Part shown: positions 30,075 to 39,205 of the stretch, piece after piece | How the letters are laid out: every line of letters starts with the position of its first letter | How positions within the stretch are numbered: position 1 is the first letter of the stretch | NCBI RefSeq assembly: GCF_014596945.1 | Contig: NZ_JACVXB010000002.1 | Location: 62,001-126,000 of the forward strand | Direction of reading: 5' to 3' | Length of the DNA stretch: 64,000 nucleotides | DNA from: Aestuariibaculum sediminum | Lineage (GTDB): Bacteria > Bacteroidota > Bacteroidia > Flavobacteriales > Flavobacteriaceae | Program-made: the position numbers and the translations under genes | Notes under the pieces: generated by a model | Databases searched by the model: none | Told to the model about the DNA's origin: nothing | What the model saw: the letters and a program-made list of their open reading frames with translations, nothing else

Positions 30075-33000
30075 TTATCAATTTTATTTAGCGCTTTGTT
30101 GTTTTTTATATCCTTTATCAAACATAACCTACGCACAATCATTTGAGCATGTAGAGAATTATGTTGGTTTCGAAAATGTTCGCGATAATAATGGAGCAGC
30201 TTTAGCAGATTACGATGCCGATGGCGATTTAGACATATTTATTGTAGCTAAAGCTCAGGATATCATTAATGATGAAACAACGTATAGTAAGCTGTTCCGA
30301 AATAATAACGATGGAACGTTTACTGATGTGACCCAAAATTCAGGTTTGTTAAACCTGTTTCCTACGGGAGAAACAGGAGAAGTATCAATTGCACTTACCG
30401 GCTATAAGTTTGGAGCTTTTTGGGGAGATTATGATAACGATGGTTTCCCTGATATTTTCATGACACATACCAATAAGATGCAATTATTTCATAATGAAAC
30501 CAATGGTACATTTAAAGAGGTTACAACCGAAGCCGGATTTAAAAAATATAACGATTGCATCAATACAGGAGCAACTTGGTTCGATTATAATAAAGACGGA
30601 TTTTTAGATATATTTATCGCCGATTGGGATAGTGATTGTGAAGGAAACAGACTTTATAAAAATAATGGTAATGGAACGTTTACAGATGTAAGTAGTATTA
30701 TTCAAGGTGTAACCAGTAAGCATTCTTATCAAAGTATTCCTTTTGATTTTAACGGTGATGGTTGGCTAGATTTGTACGTTGCTAACGATTTTAATCCAGG
30801 ACCAAATGATCTTTTAATAAATGATAATGGTAACGGTTTTACCGAACAAGCCGCACAATATGGTTTAGATACCTCCAGAGGAGATATGGGTGTTACTATA
30901 GGAGACTATAACAACGATGGCGAATATGATTTATATATAACTACTATTGGAGATAATGCACTCATGCGAAAAACATCAAATGGTACGTATGAAGATTTGG
31001 CGAGAACTTATAACATTTATAACGGTGGCTGGGCCTGGGATGTGTCATTTTCAGACTTTGATTTAGATCGAGACGAAGACTTGTTTATTCTTAATGGTTT
31101 TGATTATCCAAATTCTGGTGACTGGCATAATGTCTATTTTGAAAATATGTTAGAAACAGGAACTGAAGCATTTATAAATAGTTCCGCCAAAACAAAACTT
31201 GAAGATGAAGCCATCAGCGTTACCGAAGCCGTTTTCGATTACGACAACGATGGCGATTTAGATATTTTTGTGACCAATAATGATGGGGCTTCATTTTTCT
31301 ATGAAAACACACTTCTCGATGTCAATCAATCGTCCGAGAATTTGCATTGGTTTAAAGTTAAATTAGAAGGTACGACTTCCAATCGCGATGCAATTGGAAC
31401 AACTTTAAGTATTAAAACATCTAGTGGATATATACACCGCTATTACACAGGTAAAGGTTTTTTATCACAGCATTTAAAGCCCGTTCATTTTGGTTTGGGA
31501 GCGGATACAGAGATTTTAGAACTTAAAATTAACTGGCCTTCCGGTCTTGAAGAGACCCACACCAACATTGCTGCCGATAACACCATACTGGCTAAGGAAG
31601 GGCAAGGGTATCAGATTTTAGATATTGCTCCCAGTATAAAAGCCTATGGGTGCACCGATCCTAATTCCTGTAATTACAATCCCAACGCAACGATAAGTAC
31701 TGGTCTTTGTAGTTATTTGGAAACTAATAATATTACAGGGACAGTTAAAGCCCATAAAAACAGTATAGAGTCTTACAGTTATCCTTCAAGTGAAAATTTA
31801 AATCTGAACTGGCAGGTAATTGGCGGATATATATTAGAAGAACAAAGCAGCGGCAGTATTATTGTAAAGTGGGGTAGAGTAAGTACAGGAAAGGTAATTT
31901 TAACCGTATCAAATAGCCGCTGCGTGAGCGAGCCAGTAGAAATTTCGGTTACCCTCTTAAATGAAGAAGTAAATTTCAACGACCAATCCGTAGCACGACT
32001 GTGGAATGAGACCTTATTATCGTTAATTCGTAAAGATTATGCGCGACCAACAGTACATGCCAGAAATCTGTTTCATACCAGTGTAGCCTTATACGATGCC
32101 TGGGCAGTGTATGATGATCACGCATCGCCTTATTTACTCGGAAATACAGTTCATGGTTTTACTAGTGACTTTGAAGGCTTTCAAACAACCGAAAACCTTA
32201 TTGAGGCCAGAAAGAAAAGCATTAGTTATGCGGCTTACAGATTATTAAGTGAACGTTTTGCCCATGCGCCTAATCCTGGTTTATCACAAAGTATTTTAGA
32301 TGAAACTATGGCAAGTCTGGGATACGATATGACGATTACAGACACCGATTATAGTACTGGTAGTTCAATAGCCTTGGGGAATTATATAGCCAAAGAAATT
32401 ATAGCCTACGGACTTCAGGACGGTTCTAACGAAACAAATTTATATGCAAACAAATATTATGAGCCAGTTAACGAACCTTTGAGCTTATCGTTTCCAAGCG
32501 GTATTGAAAACATAAACCCAGATAGATGGCAACCTTTAAGCTTTAATAATTTTATCGATCAGAGTGGTAATGTTATAGGTGGTGTAACCCCCGGATTTTT
32601 AAGTCCGGAGTGGGGCAATGTTCAGCCATTTTCACTAGAAGAAACAGAAAAAACCACCTATAGTAGAGATGGTCATAAGTATCAGGTGTATTATGACCCA
32701 GGAGCCCCACCGCTTAGTACTTCCGAAGATTATAAATGGTGTTTTTCATTAGTATCCAAATGGAGTTCCCATTTGGATCCCCATGATGGTGTGCTGTGGG
32801 ATGTGTCACCAAAATCTTTAGGAAATATCAGCCCAGATCATTATCCAAAGCAGTATTCAGATTATAAAGATTTTTATAAAGAACTGGAAGGCGGAGATAT
32901 AAGTGTTGGCCGCTCAAGAAACCCAGTGACGCAGTTGCCTTATCAGGAGCAAATAGTACCCAGAGGCGATTACACAAGAGTATTGGCAGAATTTTGGGCC

Positions 33001-34092
33001 GATGGACCAGATTCGGAAACCCCACCAGGTCATTGGTTTACCATTTTGAACTACGTGAACGACCATGAATTGTTTGTAAAACAGTTTGAAGGAGAAGGTA
33101 ATGTGCTATCAGATTTAGAATGGGATGTAAAGGCATACTTTCTCATGGGGGGTGCTATGCACGATGCGGCTATAGCAGCATGGGGTGTAAAGGGCTGGTA
33201 TGATTATATTCGACCTATTTCGGCGATTCGTTATATGTGCGAGATCGGACAATGTACCGATACGTCTCAGCCAAATTATAACCCCGACGGGATCCATCTT
33301 CAGGATGGATTAATAGAGTTGGTAAAGGCAGGCGACCCTTTGGCAGGAGAAAACAATGAACATGTAGGGAAGATAAAATTATATGCCTGGAAAGGTCATG
33401 ATTTTATAAATGATCCAGCTATTGATGAAGCGGGCGTAGGTTGGATTCTTGCAGAGACTTGGTGGCCCTACCAACGCCCAACATTTGTAACGCCTCCTTT
33501 TGCAGGGTTTGTATCGGGACATTCAACCTATTCTAGAGCAGCGGCCGAGGTGATGACTTTATTAACAGGCGATGCTTATTTTCCAGGAGGTATGGGTGAG
33601 TTTTTGGCAAAGAAGAACGAGTTTCTGGTCTTCGAGGAAGGACCATCGGTAGATGTTACTTTGCAATGGGCAACTTACAGAGATGCTTCGGATCAGTGTA
33701 GTTTATCCAGAATCTGGGGAGGTATTCATCCGCCAGTCGATGATATACCAGGACGGATAATGGGTATAGAAATCGGTCAGCAGGCCTTTAGCTATGGTAA
33801 GCAATATTTTAATATTAAGGAGCCATTAGTAGAAAATCCAACGGACGGGGAGTTAATGGTATACCCAAACCCAATCACCACATCTTCGAACAGGATATTG
33901 GTATCGCAAACACAGGCAAGCGATGTGTTCGAGTTATTTGATATTAATGGTAGGTTCTTGCAAAACCCGAGTAAAAGCTACAATGAAGACACTAAAGTAT
34001 CCGAATTGAAGTTTAGTAAATCCTTATCAACTGGAGTTTACGTTTTAAAAATCAATAGCATATCAAAACGAATTGTGGTGATAAATAAATGA
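30019..34092 (+). CDS. FG-GAP/UnbV-ASPIC and vanadium haloperoxidase-like fusion, T9SS-exported
   Basis: A 1,357-residue protein. The N-terminus precedes a hydrophobic segment ending ITYAQ; the only ATG starts (30019 or 30025) lie inside the preceding gene, implying translational coupling. Residues about 60-430 hold at least seven FG-GAP-type Ca-binding repeats (DYDADGDLDIF, DYDNDGFPDIF, DYNKDGFLDIF and others). An ASPIC/UnbV domain follows (about 440-520). After a short Cys-rich segment (CTDPNSCNYNPNATIS), residues about 660-1280 are a PAP2/vanadium haloperoxidase domain: Lys1058 and Arg1065 in GVKGWYDYIRP, Ser1166 and His1168 in SGHST, Arg1231 and His1237 in SRIWGGIHPP. All vanadate ligands expected for the family appear present. 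A YPNP T9SS domain ends the protein. Role in glycan use is unknown: phosphatase, haloperoxidase or oxidant defence are all possible. Confidence 0.85.
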   Translation: MEMLTLKLKVLDTKQLNFNYQFYLALCCFLYPLSNITYAQSFEHVENYVGFENVRDNNGAALADYDADGDLDIFIVAKAQDIINDETTYSKLFRNNNDGTFTDVTQNSGLLNLFPTGETGEVSIALTGYKFGAFWGDYDNDGFPDIFMTHTNKMQLFHNETNGTFKEVTTEAGFKKYNDCINTGATWFDYNKDGFLDIFIADWDSDCEGNRLYKNNGNGTFTDVSSIIQGVTSKHSYQSIPFDFNGDGWLDLYVANDFNPGPNDLLINDNGNGFTEQAAQYGLDTSRGDMGVTIGDYNNDGEYDLYITTIGDNALMRKTSNGTYEDLARTYNIYNGGWAWDVSFSDFDLDRDEDLFILNGFDYPNSGDWHNVYFENMLETGTEAFINSSAKTKLEDEAISVTEAVFDYDNDGDLDIFVTNNDGASFFYENTLLDVNQSSENLHWFKVKLEGTTSNRDAIGTTLSIKTSSGYIHRYYTGKGFLSQHLKPVHFGLGADTEILELKINWPSGLEETHTNIAADNTILAKEGQGYQILDIAPSIKAYGCTDPNSCNYNPNATISTGLCSYLETNNITGTVKAHKNSIESYSYPSSENLNLNWQVIGGYILEEQSSGSIIVKWGRVSTGKVILTVSNSRCVSEPVEISVTLLNEEVNFNDQSVARLWNETLLSLIRKDYARPTVHARNLFHTSVALYDAWAVYDDHASPYLLGNTVHGFTSDFEGFQTTENLIEARKKSISYAAYRLLSERFAHAPNPGLSQSILDETMASLGYDMTITDTDYSTGSSIALGNYIAKEIIAYGLQDGSNETNLYANKYYEPVNEPLSLSFPSGIENINPDRWQPLSFNNFIDQSGNVIGGVTPGFLSPEWGNVQPFSLEETEKTTYSRDGHKYQVYYDPGAPPLSTSEDYKWCFSLVSKWSSHLDPHDGVLWDVSPKSLGNISPDHYPKQYSDYKDFYKELEGGDISVGRSRNPVTQLPYQEQIVPRGDYTRVLAEFWADGPDSETPPGHWFTILNYVNDHELFVKQFEGEGNVLSDLEWDVKAYFLMGGAMHDAAIAAWGVKGWYDYIRPISAIRYMCEIGQCTDTSQPNYNPDGIHLQDGLIELVKAGDPLAGENNEHVGKIKLYAWKGHDFINDPAIDEAGVGWILAETWWPYQRPTFVTPPFAGFVSGHSTYSRAAAEVMTLLTGDAYFPGGMGEFLAKKNEFLVFEEGPSVDVTLQWATYRDASDQCSLSRIWGGIHPPVDDIPGRIMGIEIGQQAFSYGKQYFNIKEPLVENPTDGELMVYPNPITTSSNRILVSQTQASDVFELFDINGRFLQNPSKSYNEDTKVSELKFSKSLSTGVYVLKINSISKRIVVINK

Positions 34093-34449
34093 TAAAACAC
34101 CTTGTTTGAATTGGGGCAACTAACTCGATACAATTGAAAATTTACATTTACAATTAATTTTTACAGTGGTTTAATTTTAAGTAATACATACCATTAGTTA
34201 TTCAAAATCACCCTATTTATATTCGCTAGTGATTACATAGGTAATACCAGTTTTCCAAAGTCGTTTACCGTTGCTACAGGGTACATTTCAGGTAATGTTT
34301 CCAATGCTTGTTTTGGACTCTACGGTTATATTTTTCAGATGATATTTATCAATTTTAATTAAGTCCTATAGGATTTAATGAATTCGTTGTAAACTCTTAA
34401 TGCTTTAACATCACCCAGCGCATACCTGCTTATAACATTGTGGTTTGGG
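34093..34449. other. Intergenic region between converging blocks, no intact gene
   Basis: This 357-bp gap separates the + strand block 1 from the - strand operon of block 2. It contains a short relic of a coding frame (34233-34319, listed separately) and a 20-bp imperfect palindrome (34359-34378, around TCCTATAGGA). I see no intact gene or clear T-tailed terminator. Confidence 0.6.
34233..34319 (-). pseudogene. Possible C-terminal relic of a lost gene
   Basis: On the - strand a 28-codon open stretch reads SPKQALETLPEMYPVATV followed by NDFGKLVLPM and a stop. It has the look of a real protein C-terminus, but it is preceded directly by a stop codon and has no start. I cannot name the parent family. 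It may be the leftover of a gene lost when the two blocks were joined. Confidence 0.35.
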
Positions 34450-36255
34450 TTATTGTTCTTTTAATTTTTCAAATTCTTTTTGAGAGATTGTAAAAATAGT
34501 ACCGTGTCTTGTACCTTTCGGAAATTCAATTTTATCTGATATATCTTTCCAGCTTTTTAAGTCTGATGACTGAACTGCACCATATTTATGGTCGGTGTAT
34601 TTATCGAAATACACCATCCATTTTCCGTTTACTTTAATAGCTGTAGGTCCTTCAGCCCAATAGTTTCCCGTAATGGGTTCGCTGGCTTCGGAATAAGGCC
34701 CTTCTAAATTATTGCTAAAAGCCACTTTTAGATTTTTTTGGACTGGTTTTTTTGTTTCATCTTTTAAAAACATCACATAGTTATCTTTATTAACTTTCTG
34801 AATAGTAGCGTCTATAACGTTAAAACCAGGTTCGTAAAACAGTTTCGTAGGTGTAAATGTTTCAAAGTCTTTAGTTTTGGTATAATACATTCTGTGGTTG
34901 TACCCTTTATCTTCATTAGTTTGTGTTTCTGGGAATTTACCAATAACGGTACTTGCCCAGTAAATAATGTATTCACCTGTTTTCTCGTTAAAGGTAATTT
35001 CAGGAGCCCATGTGTTTCTTGTACCTTTTTCGTGTTCCATAACAGGAATAAATTGTTGTTCAGACCAATGAATTAAATCTTTTGAAGAAGCATATCCTAT
35101 ACCTTTATCGGTCCAGCTAACCGTCCAAACCATATGGTAACGCCCATCGCCACCTTTAATAATACAAGGATCTCGCATTAATTTATCTTTACCAACTTCA
35201 GGGGTTAAAAAAGATTTGTCGTTTTTTAAAGCAATCCATTTGAATCCATCGATACTGTAAGCCAAGTGTAAACCATCTTCACCGTTACCTTTAAAATAAG
35301 AAAACATATAAATAGGTTTTTCAGAAATAATGTTGTTTGCTCGAAGCCAATTTTCGCAAGCTTCAGGCCATTGTGTATGCGTTCCACTTCGTCCAAGCCC
35401 AAAGCCATGACCACCATCTTCATAAATATGCATTTCCGCAGGTACCTTATTTGCTTTTAGAGCCATGTAGTAATTAATGCTATTTTCAACAGGCACCGCA
35501 TGGTCGTCGGTGGAATGAATTAAAATTGTAGGCGGTGTATTTTCATTAACTTGCTTTTCGTTGGAATATTTTTCAATTAATGCCTCCGTAGGGTTTTTTC
35601 CTAAAAGATTTACTTTAGATCCGTTGTGCGTAATGCCATTTTCCATAGAAATAACAGGATAGATTAACATGGAAAAATCTGGACGGGCACTTATGTTTTC
35701 AGTATTATAAACATCGTCATTATAATGTGTAGAGGCTGTAGAAGCTAAATGTCCACCAGCAGAAAACCCTATAATGCCTATTTTTTCAGGATCAAGATGC
35801 CAATCTTTGGCATGACGTCTTAAAGTGCGAATGGCTTCTTGAGCATCTTGAAGTGGCCCAATGGTTTTATTTTCCATTATAGCATCACTTGGCAACCGAT
35901 ATTTTAAAACAAACGCCGAAATTCCTAAACTGTTTAACCATTCGGCAATTTGATCCCCTTCTTTAATATGCGATAAAACGGCATAACCACCACCAGGACA
36001 AACCACAACAGCCGGGTTATTATCACTACTATTTTTAACTAAAAAAGGTTTTAGTGTTGGAGTTTTTACTTGGCGAATAGCGTTCGGATTTCCTTTGGAA
36101 TCTAATCTGAACTCTTCATTGTAATTTTCATTTTTGACGGCTCCTGGTATGTTGTCCCAAAGTGGAATTTCATCGTGCTGAGCAAAGCTATTTAGAGTTG
36201 CTGTAATCAATAGTAACGTGAGTAAATGATTAATTTTAGTCATTAATTTTTTCAT
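34450..36255 (-). CDS. Fusion of carbohydrate esterase (alpha/beta hydrolase) and GH43 domain
   Basis: About 601 residues with a signal peptide (LLITATLNSFAQ). The start is uncertain among ATGs at 36270, 36255 and 36243; the last overlaps the GH2 stop by 8 bp. Residues about 20-300 are an alpha/beta-hydrolase esterase: oxyanion region VVCPGGGYAVL, nucleophile Ser165 in GFSAGGHLA, Asp in HSTDDHAVP, His in EDGGHGFG. The rest is a GH43 propeller with LMRDPCII, VIDATIQK and WAEGPTAI. Its opening (MFSYFKGNGEDGLHLAYS) resembles the GH43 group of block 1. The protein probably removes acyl groups and a side-chain sugar from the same oligosaccharide. It is the last gene of the leftward operon. Confidence 0.88.
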   Translation of the reverse strand: MKKLMTKINHLLTLLLITATLNSFAQHDEIPLWDNIPGAVKNENYNEEFRLDSKGNPNAIRQVKTPTLKPFLVKNSSDNNPAVVVCPGGGYAVLSHIKEGDQIAEWLNSLGISAFVLKYRLPSDAIMENKTIGPLQDAQEAIRTLRRHAKDWHLDPEKIGIIGFSAGGHLASTASTHYNDDVYNTENISARPDFSMLIYPVISMENGITHNGSKVNLLGKNPTEALIEKYSNEKQVNENTPPTILIHSTDDHAVPVENSINYYMALKANKVPAEMHIYEDGGHGFGLGRSGTHTQWPEACENWLRANNIISEKPIYMFSYFKGNGEDGLHLAYSIDGFKWIALKNDKSFLTPEVGKDKLMRDPCIIKGGDGRYHMVWTVSWTDKGIGYASSKDLIHWSEQQFIPVMEHEKGTRNTWAPEITFNEKTGEYIIYWASTVIGKFPETQTNEDKGYNHRMYYTKTKDFETFTPTKLFYEPGFNVIDATIQKVNKDNYVMFLKDETKKPVQKNLKVAFSNNLEGPYSEASEPITGNYWAEGPTAIKVNGKWMVYFDKYTDHKYGAVQSSDLKSWKDISDKIEFPKGTRHGTIFTISQKEFEKLKEQ

Positions 36256-39205
36256 AAAATTCAATTTCAACTATTCGTAAGTCACCTTTTCTATTAGCGG
36301 CTTCTTTATCTTTATATAAATCCAGTTCTTTATTCGGGTCTACTTCAACTATTTCATTAAAGGCATCGTTTTCGGTATTTACTCCTATAAGTTCTATAGT
36401 TATTTGCTTGGCTAAAACAGGCTTTAATGGTAGGGTTATATACCCTAAGCTTTGTTCTGTTTTACCTTCGAAAACAAGTTTGTTATCGGCTAATATACGA
36501 ATTGGATAACTTTTAGAACGCCATCCTGTAAACTTGGCCACACATGCATTAACTATGGAAGGTTTGGCTAGGGTATATGTTATTTTTCCTGTGCTTATTT
36601 TACCGTCGTTACGCCACTCAGTTAGTTCATTATCGTCATAACTATAGTACACTTGTTCTGAATTCGATTCGGCTTCGGCATGCCTAATGAATATGGGATG
36701 TCTTTTAATAGTATATGAGGGTGTTTCGGGGGTAGGTCCACGCTCTAAGTAGGATTTTAAATAGGCATTAGGAAGTAATTCTGAAAGCCCGTTAAATGTT
36801 TCAACTGAAATGGTTTCTAAAGTTATTTTTGCAGATTTTATTCCGTTAGAAGTAGCCTCAACTTTAATTTTGTCGGGTTTAAAACCTGATCGAATCATCA
36901 CTCGGTTTACGCCATTTTCAACAGGAAGCTTTTTTGAAAGAATATAATTATCTGGACCTTGGGCAATACCACCTAACCAAATAGCATCACCAGTTATTTT
37001 AAAGTTTATTAAGCTGTTATCTATGGGACTACGTTGCCCGTTTTTATCAACAACTTCAACATTAACTAAAGCCACATCGGCAGCATTGGCTTTGAAACCC
37101 GAGGGATTTGTTAAAGCCGTTAGTTTAATGGCATGAGGTTGTCCTGCTGTTGCTTTTTCATCTGAACTAATAATTTTATTATTTGCATTATAACCTATTG
37201 CTTTTATGCTGCCTTTGTGAAATTTTATATTATCAAATGTAAATAGAAAGGCCTTGCTTCGTTTTCCAAATCCTTTAGATTTTCCTTTAATAAAAAGTTC
37301 TACTTTTTTGGCTGATGACACCACGTAAATTGGTTTTGTAATGGTGTCATTATAATTCCAATGCCCTAAAATATGCGTTCGAGGGTTTTCAATATCTACC
37401 CAACCATCCCACATTACCTGATGAGCGAAATAACCATCTTTAGGAATACGCATGGGATCTACTTCGCCGCTAGTTCTATAATTCGATTCACCACGATGAT
37501 GTGTATTGGTATCTGAAAATACAATATTTACCCCTCCAGAGCTTATACGATGCCCTGTACCTGGACGTTCGCGATAATAATCGTACCAGCGGGTTACGTT
37601 TTCAATGGTGTGCGCATCTTGGTTATGGTTATAATCGTTGGCGGGTTTGCCTCTATATAAAGGGCCGACGCCTTCTTTATGGTATGGCGGACTATATTCA
37701 TCCCAGTATTTTCGTAGGCCTTCGTCTCTGGAGTATTCGGTAGCCCAAAGCGGTTTGCCAGCACTTTTGTTTATATATAGCATTTCGCCACCGTATTCGG
37801 CTTCTCGGCTATCGAGCATTTCGCGAGAGCCTATGGCGCGACCTCCAAAAGGATCGAAGGTGTTACGCAGACTTTTCATTTCGTGCATATGGGCTTCACT
37901 TATCACTTCGTTACCACATTCATAAAAAATAATACTTGGGTTGTTTCTATTGTAAATTATGGCATCTCGCATGAGGTTTACCCGTTGTTTCCAATGGTCG
38001 CCTTGCGAATCTTTTTCGGCGTCGCCGGCAGGCATGGCTTGCATAAGTCCCACACGATCGCAGGATTCTATATCTTGTTTCCAAGGGGTAACGTGCATCC
38101 AGCGCACTAAATTACCGTTGCCTTCAACAATCATGCGGTTGCTAAAATCGCTTAGCCATGCGGGAACAGACATACCTATGGCAGGCCATTCGTTACTAGT
38201 GCGTTGCGCATAACCTTTAATTTGAATGACGCGGTCGTTTAAAACAACTTCTCCGTTTTTAAACGCCGTTTTTCTAAATCCGGTTTTGGTAATCACTTCA
38301 TCGTTAAGTTTTCCGTTTATTTTTAAATAACTTTTTACCGTGTATAAATAACCATAACCCCAACTCCAGAAATTTAAATCGTTTAGAATGTTGTGAGTTT
38401 TTAAAGTTTTGGTTTCATTGGGTTTTATAGTGCATACTTCCGAAGAAAAATGGGCTACTTTTTCATTTTCAATATTAAAAATTTCAACATACAATTCGGC
38501 TTGTTTTTCGGTTTCAAATTCGTTTTTAATTTGAGATTCTACGTAAATATTAGCCGATTTATTTTTAATGTCGATGTCTTTTGCATACACATATACTCCT
38601 GTGGTTTTCAGGTTGGAGTAGAGTGGAAGTGTTTGAAATAATTTATCTGAAATATGCAGATATACATTTTTAGGAATGCCACCGTAATTGGCATTAAAAT
38701 TTATGTTATTCCATCGATAAGTAGCATTGGTTGCCGTTTCGCGATAATGCCAATCGTTATCGATGTGTAATGCAATTACATTATTATTCGGATAAGGTTT
38801 TACGTAGTCTGAAATATCAAACCCGAAAGCCATTACACCATTTTCATGCATACCCACCTTTTGTCCGTTCACGTAAATCGTGCCACCCTGGCGAATGCCT
38901 TCAAATTCAATAAAAACCTTTTTATCTTTTGCGTTTTTAGGGAGTTTAAACTGTTTTCTGTACCAAACAATACCGGTGGTTAAATCTTCAATATCTTTTA
39001 AAAAAGCCTCCCGTTGATTGTAAGCATAAGGTAATGTAACCTGTTTCCAGTTTTTGTCGTTATAATTTATTTGAAAAGCCTGCTCGAAATCACCTGTTTT
39101 CAATTTCCAATCGGAATTAAAATTATATTTCGTTCTTTGAAATTCTTGCGAAAATAAAGAAGAACAACAGCCTAATATAAGTGAAAATATGAGTTTAATT
39201 TTCAT
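36236..39205 (-). CDS. GH2 family glycoside hydrolase with C-terminal discoidin-like domain
   Basis: A 989-residue protein with a signal peptide (LILGCCSSLFSQE). It has the standard GH2 order: sugar-binding jelly roll (TTGIVWYRKQFKLP, FEGIRQGGTIYVNG), Ig-like domain, TIM barrel with acid/base Glu433 in FYECGNEV and probable nucleophile Glu490 in WATEYSRDEG. A DUF4982/Ig-like region follows, and residues about 850-985 look like an F5/8 type C (discoidin) domain (DDNELTEWRNDGKIST). GH2 members hydrolyse beta-galactose, beta-glucuronate or beta-mannose; this long clade is not assignable by eye. Its start overlaps the GH115 3' end by 11 bp, and its 3' end overlaps the next gene, so the genes are tightly coupled. 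Confidence 0.9.
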   Translation of the reverse strand: MKIKLIFSLILGCCSSLFSQEFQRTKYNFNSDWKLKTGDFEQAFQINYNDKNWKQVTLPYAYNQREAFLKDIEDLTTGIVWYRKQFKLPKNAKDKKVFIEFEGIRQGGTIYVNGQKVGMHENGVMAFGFDISDYVKPYPNNNVIALHIDNDWHYRETATNATYRWNNINFNANYGGIPKNVYLHISDKLFQTLPLYSNLKTTGVYVYAKDIDIKNKSANIYVESQIKNEFETEKQAELYVEIFNIENEKVAHFSSEVCTIKPNETKTLKTHNILNDLNFWSWGYGYLYTVKSYLKINGKLNDEVITKTGFRKTAFKNGEVVLNDRVIQIKGYAQRTSNEWPAIGMSVPAWLSDFSNRMIVEGNGNLVRWMHVTPWKQDIESCDRVGLMQAMPAGDAEKDSQGDHWKQRVNLMRDAIIYNRNNPSIIFYECGNEVISEAHMHEMKSLRNTFDPFGGRAIGSREMLDSREAEYGGEMLYINKSAGKPLWATEYSRDEGLRKYWDEYSPPYHKEGVGPLYRGKPANDYNHNQDAHTIENVTRWYDYYRERPGTGHRISSGGVNIVFSDTNTHHRGESNYRTSGEVDPMRIPKDGYFAHQVMWDGWVDIENPRTHILGHWNYNDTITKPIYVVSSAKKVELFIKGKSKGFGKRSKAFLFTFDNIKFHKGSIKAIGYNANNKIISSDEKATAGQPHAIKLTALTNPSGFKANAADVALVNVEVVDKNGQRSPIDNSLINFKITGDAIWLGGIAQGPDNYILSKKLPVENGVNRVMIRSGFKPDKIKVEATSNGIKSAKITLETISVETFNGLSELLPNAYLKSYLERGPTPETPSYTIKRHPIFIRHAEAESNSEQVYYSYDDNELTEWRNDGKISTGKITYTLAKPSIVNACVAKFTGWRSKSYPIRILADNKLVFEGKTEQSLGYITLPLKPVLAKQITIELIGVNTENDAFNEIVEVDPNKELDLYKDKEAANRKGDLRIVEIEFYEKIND

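Noticed and set aside
34359-34378. 20-bp imperfect palindrome as terminator of the leftward operon
   Set aside because: There is no T-run after the stem on either strand, and the core is only TCCTATAGGA; left as part of the intergenic description.
34420-34429. Extra copy of the regulatory half-site (GCAGGTATGC on the - strand)
   Set aside because: It is a single half-site with no tandem partner on either side and lies downstream of gene ends, not at a promoter.
37501-38213. Overlapping + strand open frames of 75-95 codons inside the GH2 at 36.2-39.2 kb
   Set aside because: They lie antisense within a well-supported GH2 gene, lack signals or family motifs, and arise from its codon pattern.
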